Of a stretch of DNA of 64,000 bases, positions 11,159 through 26,595 are shown in pieces. The notes beneath the pieces are model-generated. The model ran no database searches. It had not been told where the DNA came from and was given only the letters and a program-made list of their open reading frames with translations. The position numbers and the translations under genes were made by a program. Each line of letters opens with the position of its first letter. Within the stretch, counting starts at the first letter, position 1. This DNA comes from Manihot esculenta (taxonomy: Eukaryota; Streptophyta; Magnoliopsida; Malpighiales; Euphorbiaceae), in the NCBI RefSeq assembly GCF_001659605.2, contig NC_035166.2:18493279-18557278 (forward strand), given 5' to 3'.

Positions 11159-12310
11159 ATGAAAATCGAGAGAGTTATGAAGAAGTCCCGACGAAGGGAG
11201 GAAGACCCGCCGGATGGCGGTGGGGACTCGGAAATCCCTTCTCAGGGTGTATCGAAACCATCTTTTAAGGACGCAATGATGAAGGAGGCAGGGGGGATTG
11301 TGGATCAAGCCTTTGAACAGCCTTTATGTTTTCAGGACGGTGATATTAGCCGAGAAATGAATGGTGACATCCCGTCAATTCGCTTTTCTGAACGGCTGTT
11401 GCTTTCAGCTAATAAGACCAAGGCTTTAACTGTGGTGGCTAAGCTTTTAGGTCGCCGAGTGAATGTCATTGCCCTTCAAAACAGGTTGCTTGCTCTGTGG
11501 AAACCAAAAGGTGGGATGAAGTGCGTTGACATTGAGAACGATTATTTTGAAATCAGCTTTGGTAATCCGACAGATTTTTCGAAAGTGCTTGCAAAGGGTC
11601 CATGGATCGTTTTTGGACATAACCTCACGATCCAACCATGGTCTCTTGCGTTTGATCCCTCTAACCCTTATCCGAGTTCCATTGTGTCATGGATTCGAAT
11701 CCCCAACCTCCCCAGTTCTCTCTACCATAAGCCTATTCTCGAGCAAGTGGGTTCCATGATCGGCAAAGTCATTAAAATTGATGAACGTACCCTTCTTGCC
11801 ACAAGAGGTCGTTTTGCTCGGTTGGCTGTCACGGTGGATCTCACGAAACCCTTGATTACCAGGATTTTAGTGAACGAGAAGCTTAAGGTCATTGAATATG
11901 AGGCTCTCCCGATCGTGTGCTTCCACTGTGGCGTTTATGGTCACACTAAGGATAATTGCCCTAAGCTTATCGTGAACCCGAGTAACACGGAAGGTGTATC
12001 GACTCTGGAGGAAAAGAAGACTACGGAGGCCGAACCATCGAAGGAGGAACGGGCAGCGGTTGAACCATACGGCCCCTGGATTCTGGTTGAGCCTCGGAAA
12101 AGGCAACAATCTGGAAATGGTAAGAATGGATCTGGTGGCGGGAAACGTGGAAATTCCTCCAACGGCTCTCGATTCAATCCCCTCGCTAAAAATCAGGAAA
12201 GCTCATCTGGCGAATTACACTGGCGAAAGCAGTTATTGCGGCCATCCCAAACTACTTCATGCAGACAGCCTTACTCCCAGTTAGTGTCATCAATGAGATT
12301 GAAACCATAA
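11159..12310 (+). CDS. LINE ORF1 protein (DUF4283 plus CCHC zinc knuckle), run into deletion junction
   Basis: The product is an RNA-binding ORF1 protein of plant L1 elements. A DUF4283-like domain covers about residues 75-215 (KGPWIVFGHNLTIQPW; then WIRIPNLPSSLYH). A zinc knuckle CFHCGVYGHTKDNC follows at about residue 258. The C-terminal third is Lys/Gly/Ser-rich. The frame is intact from the ATG at 11,159. The last ~33 residues, past about 12,210, come from ORF2 sequence read in the wrong frame and are not native. The final stop is therefore an accident of the deletion. Confidence 0.85.
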   Translation: MKIERVMKKSRRREEDPPDGGGDSEIPSQGVSKPSFKDAMMKEAGGIVDQAFEQPLCFQDGDISREMNGDIPSIRFSERLLLSANKTKALTVVAKLLGRRVNVIALQNRLLALWKPKGGMKCVDIENDYFEISFGNPTDFSKVLAKGPWIVFGHNLTIQPWSLAFDPSNPYPSSIVSWIRIPNLPSSLYHKPILEQVGSMIGKVIKIDERTLLATRGRFARLAVTVDLTKPLITRILVNEKLKVIEYEALPIVCFHCGVYGHTKDNCPKLIVNPSNTEGVSTLEEKKTTEAEPSKEERAAVEPYGPWILVEPRKRQQSGNGKNGSGGGKRGNSSNGSRFNPLAKNQESSSGELHWRKQLLRPSQTTSCRQPYSQLVSSMRLKP

Positions 12311-13962
12311 TCCGACGATTTATTTGGGGCGCTAAGGAGGGTAAGACCAAATTGGCTTTAGTTAGTTGGAATTCTTGTTGCCAACCCTTAAGTCATGGTG
12401 GCTTGGGTTTCCGAAAGCTCAAGGAACACAACAAAGCCTTCCTATGCAAATTGGGATTCAGAGTCTTAACCAGACGGGGGGAGTTATGGGTTGACATTCT
12501 TCGTGAAAAATATCATGTTGGTGACTTTATTCCAGATAGTGTGGTTACTGGTAATTGCTCTTTTCTTTGGCGGTCTTTGGCAAAGATATGGGATGAAATT
12601 CGTCCCAACATTTATGTTTCTATTCGTGATGGCAAACGTACTAGTTTCTGGTTTGAGGATTGGATTCCCGAATTAGGCCCGTTGTGGCAACATAAAAAAC
12701 CGGGAGTGATGATTCCAAATGAATGGAAAGTTGCCGATGTGGTTACTAATAATCACGATTGGAATTGGGAAGTGCTGGATAAATTTTTAACCCCTAATGC
12801 TCTACTACATATATCCAATATTTGTCCTCCTAACCCTTTTGTAGGTGAAGACAATATTGCTTGGAAAGGTGCTAAAGAGGGAGCCATTTCGGTTAACGAA
12901 GCTTACAGCCTTATGATGAAAGCTAGTTGGGACAATAAAGAGGCAATCTGGGAGCATATTTGGGCCCTAAAATGCCCGCAACGGGTCAGGAACTTCATCT
13001 GGCTAGCTTGCCGAGGGAAGATCCTCACGAACGAAGAGAGATTTCGACGTGGGTTGACAAATAATGAGGCTTGTGGCCTTTGTGGCGATCATCAGGAAAG
13101 CATGCTTCACGTTTTGCGGGACTGTCGAATGATTAAATCGGTGTGGAGGGAAGTGGTGGCACCCGCCAAACAGGGAGTGTTCTTTTCTCTTTCTTTAACT
13201 GAATGGTTGAATGCAAATATTTGCTCCTCGGTTAAATTCAACAATGAGGATTTTTCTTGGTGTTCAATCTTTTCTATTGTTTGCTGGTTTGCATGGAAAC
13301 AGAGGAATGATTTAGTTTTCAATGGTGGTTTGCAGGAAGCGTGGGATATTCTCGATACCAGCTTTATTTGGGCAAGACATGCTGCTGGAGTTGGGCACAG
13401 TCGAAGCAAGCAAAGCAACAACAGCCGAGCTATCGCTGTTAAATGGAATCTTCCCCCAGTGAATTGGATTAAGCTCAACACTGATGGTGCTTGGGACTCC
13501 ACGACGGGTATCGGCAAGGCGGGCGGTGTCATAAGGAATTCAGAGGGCGCTTGGCTCGCGGGATACAATCGATTGGTGGGCGTTAGTTCCATTCACAACG
13601 CTGAATTATGGGCAATTTTTGATGGCCTAACGCTGGCATGGAATATGAATTTCCGACGACTGGTGGTGGACTGTGATAATGCTAGACTTGTCAAGCTGTT
13701 AAAAACTGTAAATGAAGTTGTTATCACTAGTAGCTTACTGGCAAGAATTAAAGAGCTGCTTAATCGGGATTGGATTGTGAAGTTTCAACATGTGTTCCGG
13801 GAAGCGAATCTTGTGGCCGATAGCATGACTAAGATGTCAAATCCCAATCATAGGGGTGTTCGTTTGCTCAATAACTGCCCTCCTGTGCTCCGACCTATTC
13901 TGGAAGAAGACAGACTTGGCAAAGTTAGAACTCGCATATCAAAAAGCAGGGTTTTAGCTTAA
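12211..13962 (+). CDS. LINE ORF2 C-terminal part: RT end, zf-RVT, RNase H
   Basis: The frame is open across the junction; the sequence resembling the RT thumb starts around 12,214 (ITLAKAVIAAIPNYFMQ) and the first ATG inside it is 12,259. It continues with the reverse-transcriptase zinc-binding region (CPQRVRNFIWLACRGKI, then CGLCGDHQESMLHVL) and an RNase H domain near the end. The RNase H acidic residues are visible in NTDGAWD, NAELWAI, VDCDNA and EANLVADSM. There are no stops or frameshifts over more than 560 codons, which is unusual for a dead LINE. Endonuclease and the RT palm are absent, so the product could not copy RNA on its own. It has no clear start codon of its own. Confidence 0.83.
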   Translation, partial: RITLAKAVIAAIPNYFMQTALLPVSVINEIETIIRRFIWGAKEGKTKLALVSWNSCCQPLSHGGLGFRKLKEHNKAFLCKLGFRVLTRRGELWVDILREKYHVGDFIPDSVVTGNCSFLWRSLAKIWDEIRPNIYVSIRDGKRTSFWFEDWIPELGPLWQHKKPGVMIPNEWKVADVVTNNHDWNWEVLDKFLTPNALLHISNICPPNPFVGEDNIAWKGAKEGAISVNEAYSLMMKASWDNKEAIWEHIWALKCPQRVRNFIWLACRGKILTNEERFRRGLTNNEACGLCGDHQESMLHVLRDCRMIKSVWREVVAPAKQGVFFSLSLTEWLNANICSSVKFNNEDFSWCSIFSIVCWFAWKQRNDLVFNGGLQEAWDILDTSFIWARHAAGVGHSRSKQSNNSRAIAVKWNLPPVNWIKLNTDGAWDSTTGIGKAGGVIRNSEGAWLAGYNRLVGVSSIHNAELWAIFDGLTLAWNMNFRRLVVDCDNARLVKLLKTVNEVVITSSLLARIKELLNRDWIVKFQHVFREANLVADSMTKMSNPNHRGVRLLNNCPPVLRPILEEDRLGKVRTRISKSRVLA

Positions 13963-14005
13963 TGTTGTTATCTCTTAGGGCTTGACCCTTTGACTACCAA
14001 AAAAA

Positions 14006-14023
14006 AAAATATATTACATAAGG
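14006..14023. repeat. Target-site duplication of the LINE, right copy
   Basis: Exact match to 11,006-11,023, directly after the A-rich end of the LINE. Confidence 0.9.
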
Positions 14024-14772
14024 GATACGTGTTGCATAGTTATCTAAATATTTTTGGTAGGCAAGGCTAATTAATTAGGGTAGCTTTTGCTAAAATATAA
14101 TATTAATTTAATGTTTTTTAAAACCAATCTTTGCGCAATTATCAAGGTATACAATCATTATGTATCCTAAGCAATCCAACCCATTAAAAGTTAATCTCCA
14201 ATTATCTCCAGATTAATTAAATTAATAAGTAATTTATTAATTAAAAGTGTACTTATTTATTTGATTGCATACAAACTTTAAATTCATAAATTTTAAAAAA
14301 ATAATATTTGTATCCAATTTAAAAAGGTAATTTCATTCATAGTAGATCATCCATAGTGTTAAATTAATTAAGATTATAAGTCATTAGAATTTTATTTAAT
14401 GAATCTAGATTGTGTCGTTTTGATTTATTAATTATGTCATTTTATTTATACAATTTTTGAATTAATTTATATATTATATATAAAAAAATCAATATTTTTT
14501 TTATCTAAATTTGAGTCCATCAATATTATGTAAACATTATAGTTTAACTAAGTTAATAAATTATTATTTTTCACTCTTAATTAAAACCTTAGTTATTGTT
14601 GTGTAAAAATTTATGATTTTTAAAATTACCTAGTTTTTTAAGAGTCTTAAATTCTTTGCAGCTAGCTTTATTATAAATTATTAAAATATATTAGATAAGT
14701 AAGAATATCAATCCATATCAATAAATGATATGAATTTCTTTTTTTTTAATTAAAAATATCAAATTTAAAATA
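14024..14772. other. AT-rich intergenic DNA
   Basis: I see no gene and no clear element boundary here. The sequence is dominated by A/T runs. Confidence 0.5.
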
Positions 14773-14781
14773 TTTTTAAAA

Positions 14782-15762
14782 GAGTTAATGACTAAAAAAA
14801 ATTTATAATTTTAATTTTATTGCAATTATTATCTATTTTTTTAATTAAAATTTAATTTTTTAAAATTATTTTAATTATATCTATTGTTATTTATACGATT
14901 AAAAAGCTAATAAAATTATTATATCATTTGCCACGTCACCATTCCACTTAACAAATTTTACATTAACAAAATTTATAACTAGTCATAAAAAAATCATGTA
15001 TTTTATTTTTATTATAATTTTATTTTATATTTTTATTTTTTTATTAATTAAACTTTATTCTATTAATATCTAAACAAATACACCCTACTATTATTTATAC
15101 GGTTAAAACTTATAAAATTATAAAATTATTTTTTTATTATTATATATATTTAAAATTATTATTATTATTATTCAATATTTTAAATTTTTATCAATAATTT
15201 TATAATAATAATAATTTGTTTTATTTTATTTTGTCTAAAATTTCTTAAATCTATTTAATATGCTTACTATTTAATATTTTTTTTAAAACTTATCATTAAG
15301 AAAATAATATTACAAATGATAAAGTATTAAAATGTAATTTAAAATAATATTTAATATATTAAATTTAAAAATATTAAAAATAATAAATAATTTTTTAAGA
15401 TATTTTTTTAAATTATTCTTTTACTTTCGAGTATAATACTAATCTACCATTTTATATATTTATAGTGATTTTAAAAAATAATAAAATAAATAATTATAAA
15501 AAAAATCTTACACTTTTAATTTTATTATTATTATATTTTAAAATTTTAAATTATTATTAATTTTATGTTAAAATTTATAAATTGGTAAACATGCGAGTGT
15601 CGAATGACATATGTAACATGATAATTTCATTAATTTTTAATTGTATAAATAACGGTAAAATATAATTAAAATAATTTTAAAAGATCAAATTTTAATTAGC
15701 AAAATAAAATATAGGATATAATTGTAATAAAATTAAAATTATAAATTTTTTAGCCATTAATT
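14782..15762. mobile_element. 981-bp foldback (Mutator-like MITE) with 9-bp duplication
   Basis: The left end (GAGTTAATGACTAAAA...) and the reverse complement of the right end (AATTAATGGCTAAAA...) match over roughly 190 bp, with scattered mismatches; the match runs through a motif resembling GTTATTTATACGATTAAAAA. The 9-bp word TTTTTAAAA flanks it on both sides (14,773-14,781 and 15,763-15,771). Long inverted ends with a 9-bp duplication fit a non-autonomous Mutator-like element. The duplication is low in complexity, so the exact ends are tentative. There is no transposase frame. Confidence 0.65.
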
Positions 15763-17880
15763 TTTTTAAAACTTAAAAAAGAACACATAAGCAGCATTCA
15801 AATTAATTGAGTTTACGTGGTTTATTTATAAAAAGATTAATAAAATTTTGCTACAAGATTTAGGGGGTGAATATTCATGTAAGATACAAATATAGAATGA
15901 TGAAAGATAGAGCCGTGAAATATCCATTTCTTTATGATGTTGATTGTATAACAGCGACTGTTTGTGATTAAGAACAATGTTTTTTTAAAAAAAACACAAA
16001 ACATTTATTTAATGATTGATGTGCCTCTTTTAGGTGATATTTCTATTCTGTCTTGTCTTTTTTCTTTTTTCTTTTTTAATTCTTTTACTTTAAATTATCA
16101 GTATGGTCTCTATAATTTAAAAGAAAAAAAAAAAAAAAAAAAAGGAAGCATGGATTTTCCTGTTTGGCTGCTTTATAATGTTAAAAAATGGTCAACTGTA
16201 TGGAGACAGAAGGACAGTTGGCTTCATAATATACTTCAACAACCTCAACTCTATTTATATCTATACTGTCTATTTTATTTAATTTAGGAAATATATTTTT
16301 TAAAATTTTAATTAAAAATATACCATAATTCATATAAAAATATAAGAAAAATTACTATTTATTTTCAATAATACAAAAAATTTAATTAATTAATTCTTGT
16401 TTTCTAAAATATATTAAATTGTTGTTATAATTTTGAAAACTTAACAAAAAATTATCTGGTTAAATTGTAACACTGTTACTGGTAGTTTTCGGCCGTTTTT
16501 CTTTTATTTTTTATTATATAGATTGAAAATGACAGTATTAAAACTTAAATGTGATGAATTGAGTTTTTAAAATTACAAGTATTATTTAATATATTTTTGA
16601 GAATACAAAAATTAACTAATTAAATAGTAATTTACTTTTTTAAAAAAAATGTATAGTGTTGGTGAAAATTTTATAACGAGACATGCATTAGAGATTATTT
16701 AAAGCAGAGACCTACCCTCAATAAATGAGCTTAATTTATTGGTACGAAAGGGGGAGAGTGGTCGGAGTTTCTAGGAATGCACACAGCAGAAGTCCACAAT
16801 TTACGCAGGATTGCACTCCATATTCTACTCAGCTATGCTTCGATATGAATTTTGAAGTTTTTTTTTTATCAGAGATAAAACACACTCTAAATTTAATGAC
16901 AGAATTAGACTTTTATCAAAATTATGAATAAAATCATTAATACAATATCGAAGAATCAGTTCATGGATATGCCAAATTAATCAGCACATACAAAATATGA
17001 GTATTCAGCAATCAACTTTAAAGACCTAAACTTGCTGCAAACAACTTGCTTGCTGTGTAGACTTGGTTGAGTTAATGCGTATAAGCCAAGAACCAAAATC
17101 TGATATTAATTTTATTATTATTGCTTTGTTGAAACTAAAGATAAAAATAATTATAATAATAAATTAGACTCCGATATGGAATATAATTATATGAGTAATT
17201 CTTATTTGAATTGAATTTAGATAATTTTATAATATAAATAAAATTTCATTTAAATTTAAATATTATTTTTTTGTGATTAAATGGATCTTAATAATCAACA
17301 TATTTAAAAGTTTGATCGGTCTTGATTAAATCGATCTTATAATTAATATACTTAAGAGTTTGATCCAGGATAGTAGTCGAGTAACACTTACTTTAAAAGA
17401 ATTAATTTTAATAAAAATTTAAATAAGTTTAGGTTCGAATATCATGTTAATTGATATAATTTATAAAAATTATTTTATTCCTATTACTTTTATTTACTTA
17501 TTTTTAAATTTATTATTTTTTATCAAAACTTTTTAATATATTGAATTAAAATTTAGGCATTGACCTGTAAATCCTAAATATAATTTTTTTAGTGCATATA
17601 CAAAAGAATAATCAGATTCAAATGGGTTTAAAAATAAAAAATTGAATTGAATTTAAGGTGATTTAACATTATATAAAAATACTTCTCCATTTTTACTGCT
17701 GCGTTTAATAATACTTCTTTTGTCTCATAAAAATAGATTTTTTTATTTTATTAAAATTATAAATATTTTTTCAGATAATAATTTATTGGTAATTTTTCTT
17801 ATACACCACTCTTTAATATATATTAAAAAAATAAAAATAAACTTAAGCATAGAGTAACATGAGCAAGGATGCACTAGTAA

Positions 17881-17948
17881 AAACAACAGAAAATTTGTTG
17901 CCTGTAACTATATATTAACCATTATCTTTTAAATTTACATAAAGCAAT
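17881..17948. repeat. About 65-bp repeat, copy 1
   Basis: The segment ACAGAAAATTTGTTGCC followed by GTAACTATATATTAACC and CTTTTAAATTTACATAAAG recurs twice at 19,061-19,200. Identity of the family is unknown. Confidence 0.75.
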
Positions 17949-19050
17949 TAATGAGTTGCAAAATTTTTTTTTTTCTTATAATTCCATGATTTTGCTATAA
18001 TTTTGTTATAATTTTGATATAAATATTTAATTTTTATTTAAAATTTAATTTTAAACAGATTTTTGAATAGAAATTTAAAAAAAAAAATGAAAGAATGCAG
18101 AATCAAAGGATTTTTAGATTGAGAGGTTATAACTTAACCAAACCTGGAATTCAAGGCGATGGAGAGTTTCAGAAAGCGCCATCTCAGTAGATTTTGCAAT
18201 CTAAATAAGGATAAGATAATATTAGTTTCAAGTTCGATCAAGTTGAATCAAACTCAGATTAGGATAGAGATGGAACAGGAGTAGTAAATTTTATTTTAAA
18301 CTATTAAATTTTATCTTTTTATGTATATACAAAAACTCTTAGAATTAAACTTAAAATTATATTTTTTTCCTCTCTCACTCCTTTCCTCTGCTCCACCTTT
18401 TTTTTTTCTTTTTCTTTTCTTTTGTTGTTGTAATTTTATGATGGTTTTTGGAAATTAAACAATTATTTTCAATTTGAAAGTTAAATTAAATTGATATTTT
18501 ATTAGTTATGAGGGTATATACTTTAATTCTCTTCATATTAATTTTTAATTTCGAGAAACACCAATTCTGTTGTTATTTTCTTGAAAATTCAAATGACTTA
18601 TTGAATTTCCTAGAAAAATAATCACGTGTTTTTATTTTTATTGGTCAAATTTGAATTTTTCTTCTTTAATGTAATTTCCACTTTGTTGAAATTTTTAGTT
18701 AATTAAAAATTAATTTAAATGCGAAACGAATTAATTTATTTATAAGAAAAAATTAATAAGATTTATGTATTTGATTATTATAATAAAAAATAGATAATAA
18801 AATAAATTATTTTTCTAATCAATAATCAACGATAAAATAGTTCAATTTAATAACTTATAATTAAACTTTTAATTAATTATTTGTTATTAAATTATTCTTT
18901 TATTTTAAATTAATTATCTAAATGATCGATATTTGCTTATTCTATTTATTCGCTTATTCTATTTATAAAGTGAAATCGATATTCGCTTACTCTATTTATA
19001 AATTTTTATATTTAAATTTTAAATTAATAGATTCAACCGTCATCAACAAT

Positions 19051-19200
19051 AATAAATAAAATAACAGAAAATTTATTGCCCGTAACTATATATTAATCAC
19101 TATCTTTTAAATTTACATAAAGCAATAATAAATAAAGCAACAGAAAATTTATTGCTTGTAACTATATATTAACCACTATCTTTTAAATTTACATAAAAAA
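19051..19200. repeat. Two tandem copies of the about 65-bp repeat
   Basis: Copy 2 (about 19,061-19,124) and copy 3 (about 19,137-19,197) lie head to tail with a period of about 75 bp. Both match the copy at 17,881. The spacer carries AATAAATAAA words. It may be a piece of a dispersed element that has begun to amplify in tandem. Confidence 0.7.
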
Positions 19201-20177
19201 TAAACAGATCAATCTTCATGGAGGGAAGGAGCAGTATGGGAATCTAATTAAGTTTCATAAAAATTTACCAAATTAATGATACTTAATAATAATTAAAAAA
19301 ATTTATTATTTAATTTTTATATTATATAAAAAAATTTATTAATTAGTCTCTTAGTTTTGAAAAATATATAAAAAGGTCTTTAACATTTTTAAAAGTTTAA
19401 TAATTAATCGCACTTTTAGATTTAATCTGGTGATACGTGCATCTGAGTAAATTAGAAAGGTTTCAGATTCTACTTCTCCAATCTCCAATATTAAAATTTA
19501 ATAATTAATCACTCCATTAAATTTAACCCTTACATATTATAAAAAAATTTAAGAGACTATTAATACAAAAATATTAATTAATAAATTTTTTATAAAACTG
19601 AGAGATCAAATTAATGGTTAAATATTAAAAATATTTAATAATTAAAATTAATAAAAAAATTAATTAATAAATTTTTTAAAATATTAAAAATATTTTAATA
19701 TATTTTTTAAAATTAAACAAACAACTAATAAGTTTTTTATAATATATAAAATTAAATAATAATAGTCAAACAAGAGATACCATAAAATCAGACTATGTCC
19801 CGCCCTCTACAATACTTACGTTTGTATTTAACATTAATTAGTGAACTGAAGATGCAAACTAATAAACATATGTTTCTCCAAAATATTTAAAATTTTAAAA
19901 AGTCAATGGTATAATTTTTTTCTTTTTTAATTAAGTTCAAATTTTAAATATAAATTATATTTAAAATTTAAAAAAAAAAAAGATTTTACCTTTTACTATG
20001 TCTATTTAGATTGCAAATTTCATAACAAGACTTTGGCAATAGGGCATTTTGAGTATGAAAATCCCAAATTACCAAAAACAAAACTTGTGATTATGTAGGT
20101 TGAAGCAATTTTTAGATAGGATCAGTTGTCGGTGGTGGAGTTTCACATTATCTCAAAATCAATTGCAACATTAAGTG

Positions 20178-21998
<1,821 letters not shown>

Positions 21999-22134
21999 AG
22001 ATTTAAGTTTAGCTTCTGGATGCATGTGTCCCTAAATTTGTTTGGCCAATTAAAGGGGAATAATAATTTTTATAGAAAATATATGGTCTAAGGGTGTTGT
22101 TGAAAAGTTTCTTTAAGGGTTTTGTTTAACAAGA

Positions 22135-22189
22135 TACTTTGTTTCTCTTGCTCTATTTTGTTGTACTTTGTTTCTCTTGCTCTATTTTG

Positions 22190-22220
<31 letters not shown>
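22135..22220 (+). repeat. 29-bp tandem duplication followed by A27
   Basis: The 29-bp unit TACTTTGTTTCTCTTGCTCT... occurs at 22,135-22,163 and again at 22,164-22,192 with no change, then a run of 27 A bases (22,194-22,220). It lies about 140-220 bases after the stop codon of the first BBE-like gene, in or near its 3' UTR. Confidence 0.85.
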
Positions 22221-22797
22221 CACCTAATGTGATGATTTTCTCTTTTAGACGGGTGACCTTGAGTGCTGTGTATGTTTTTTTTTTTTCCCTTCTAACAAAT
22301 AAAAACTTTGAAGATTTCCTTGGCAGAATTTGTTGTCTAACATTTCTTCAAATTTTATTAGAAAGAAATTTCTATTGGATTCCGTATATATATATATTAA
22401 TACACACCTCTCCAGAAGGTCTAACAACTGCACAATCTTTTAAGACAGAAAGCACCACTGGTCTCATCTTTGAAACTCATGTCTCATGTCTGCCTTTGTT
22501 GACTTGCAAGTATGGACCACCTTATACTTTATTTATAAAATTATTCACCGAGAGAGAAAGAGCTGTATTAATCCCCAAATATTTATATTGTGGTTGGTCA
22601 TATTTTAAGCCAATTATGCATATGAAACTAAGTTTATATATATATATATTTAGGTTAGTTATATACTATTTAAATAGAAGACGGCTTAGAGCAATAAAAT
22701 TCAAATTCAATAAAAGAATTTTTTTTTTAAATTAAAAATTATAAATTGAGAAAGTAGAACTTAATATCTGAGTTTAGACTTAGGAAATGATTAAATG
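22221..22797. other. Spacer between the two BBE-like genes
   Basis: There is no supported gene; short (AT)n runs lie near 22,387 and 22,637. The similarity to the promoter block of the first gene starts at about 22,798. Confidence 0.5.
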
Positions 22798-24595
<1,798 letters not shown>

Positions 24596-25004
24596 AGTTG
24601 AAAATTTATTTGAAATAAATTTCTATGAGAGTTTTTTTTTATGTTGAAATAAAAGAAGAATAAGTAGATTGATTCCCAGAAGCCATCAAATTATGAAGAA
24701 AAGTAGCAAACGAAACGCGATAAGAAAGAACACGGCAAGAGTATGGCTTTAAAACATCTTCATTTCTTAAGTTCTACTTTGGAAAGTCACAGGCTCTGCA
24801 GCAAACAGAGTGAGTGTCTTTCAAAAAGGGACTAATTGTGAATCCGAAGTACCACTTTGGAGGAGCCCATATCAATTTTGTTTAATTGTTTGCTTTTTTA
24901 AAAGGCTATCACATGACAGCTCTTCATCCGTCAACTGAAAATTCCTCTAATAAAGGACCGGATCTCACTATCTTCGGCCATTTTAGTGGCATAAAAATTT
25001 TAAA

Positions 25005-25035
<31 letters not shown>

Positions 25036-25111
25036 TTTTTTAAGTTTAAGAATTAAGAAAGCACAAAATAAGTTGATCAAAAGTGATTCCAATGCTCATT
25101 AATTTTTAATG

Positions 25112-25150
<39 letters not shown>

Positions 25151-26521
25151 AACGTAAGACTTTAGTTTAAATTCTTTTTTCCAGAGCTATTATTATATAC
25201 ACAGCATATATTCAGCTGTACATCAACTGTCATTTTAGCTATTAAATTGATGAGTATGAGAAATTTTGAAATGGGAAAGGCTTTTAATATTTAATAGTCA
25301 ACCAAACCCATTCCAATGAGTCATTTTAAATTAAATATATATATATTAAAATAAAAACCTAACAGAACTAGAGTTAACAGATGTTATATTCTGTTAACTT
25401 CTCTAGTGCGGGGCAAATTACTCAGAATATGAGATCCTAATTTCCATAAACTTTCTCCAAACATTTATAGAAAAATTCAAAACCAACCCTTAAACTTCTC
25501 CATCATCACAACCTCTGTATTATTATTATTATTTGTTTTTGAAGTCACCTCTTTAAAAAAAATTAAATCAAAAAGTTAAAAAAAAAAAATTAATTCAATT
25601 CATTTTTTAAATATAAAGCGATAAAACAAAGATTAGCACCCATGAACAGAAATATCTTGTGTTCACTCTGCACTCTTTTAAAAATGGGGAAGATTTAATG
25701 GTCATAAAAAGGTTGTTTAACACAACCAACTTCATTTTTAACAGCTTCTGCCTTTCTATATAATAGTTGAAAAGAAAAGACCTTCATAGATTAACACTAA
25801 AAATGAAATTCACTCGCTCCAGATCTAGCTCCTACCCCCTTGATAAAATATGCTAGGTAGTGGCTGCAGGGCAATAGAGAAGTTATCTTGAATGCTCTTT
25901 TTTTTTGGGTGATTAATTTCAGTGGAGCATTTGGTACCTCGATGGATATTAGGGGAACAGGGAAATCAAGCTGGCTCAAGTGCCACTAAAGTGAACAAGG
26001 AGCCACCAAGCTTGTCCAGGGGTAGCGATGCATTGCTGTAATCTACATCAAAATATCTTTATCAGAATCATCATTCAAAATGTTGATGTTTCATGGTGAT
26101 GGATATACAAACCTAAACCCAAGGTCACTTTTAATTCACTGTGTTTTGGAGGAATCAACAGACTAATACAATTATGAATAAAAGTCTCCCTTGAGTTGGG
26201 ACTGAAAACTGGGCAAAGGAAGCGCCCTGTAGATCTTGCTTAACAAGATTCAACTATACAGCCAATTTCAAAGCAAATCTAACCATGTGAGCTAATGTTC
26301 ATAATAATGGATCTTTACGGCGGAAGAATGAACGAGACCCCACATGAAAGACAATGCAACTTGCACAACATACAAGGCATAGAAAAATGGGAAGTGAATG
26401 GAGTTTAGGCAAAGAACATGCATGAACAGTAGATCAGGATGCAATGCAATTAAGGCATACCAGGCCATGTGCTTTCAAGCGTACTTGGGAAGCAACGAGG
26501 ACGCCAAAACAAGCCATCTTC
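24596..26521. other. Intergenic DNA with AT microsatellites
   Basis: Alternating AT runs lie at 25,013-25,036 and 25,114-25,148. No gene is supported. The region separates the BBE-like pair from a BBE-like remnant. Confidence 0.5.
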
Positions 26522-26595
26522 AGTAGGTTGGTCCGGGTGAACAGCAAAGTTGATCCTCGACAATTTCTTCAGAAATGAACAGAGTATACTGGCAA
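26522..26595 (+). pseudogene. BBE-like C-terminal remnant
   Basis: The reading RLVRVNSKVDP, then after a one-base slip DNFFRNEQSI, matches the C-terminal block of the two BBE-like genes ([21 protein letters not shown]). The slip is one extra C near 26,557. No upstream part of the gene is recognisable, apart from a doubtful stretch at about 26,480-26,520. It is the decayed end of a third family copy, either a relic of a larger tandem array or a partial duplication. Confidence 0.75.

Larger units (their letters stand above)
11024..14005 (+). mobile_element. L1-type LINE, internally deleted, flanked by an 18-bp duplication
   Basis: The element starts with a purine-rich leader (11,024-11,158), carries ORF1 and the 3' part of ORF2, and ends in a short A run (13,999-14,009). 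The 18-bp flanking duplication shows insertion by target-primed reverse transcription. A normal plant L1 would have an endonuclease and full reverse transcriptase between the two kept parts; here ORF1 joins the end of the reverse transcriptase at about 12,205-12,212. As the element is flanked by a clean duplication, the deletion could predate insertion, implying mobilisation by enzymes of another copy, or could have happened afterwards. Confidence 0.88.
15772..20177. other. AT-rich intergenic DNA upstream of the BBE-like genes
   Basis: There is no supported gene. It contains an A-rich run near 16,124-16,143 and several short repeats (listed separately at 17,881 and 19,061). At about 19,290-19,740 there are short inverted and direct copies of words such as AATAAATTTTTTATAA, suggesting decayed MITEs. 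Confidence 0.5.

Noticed and set aside
15964..16931. Two short open frames (107 and 68 codons) in AT-rich DNA.
   Set aside because: They consist largely of low-complexity residues, lack recognisable domains and have no promoter or splice context.
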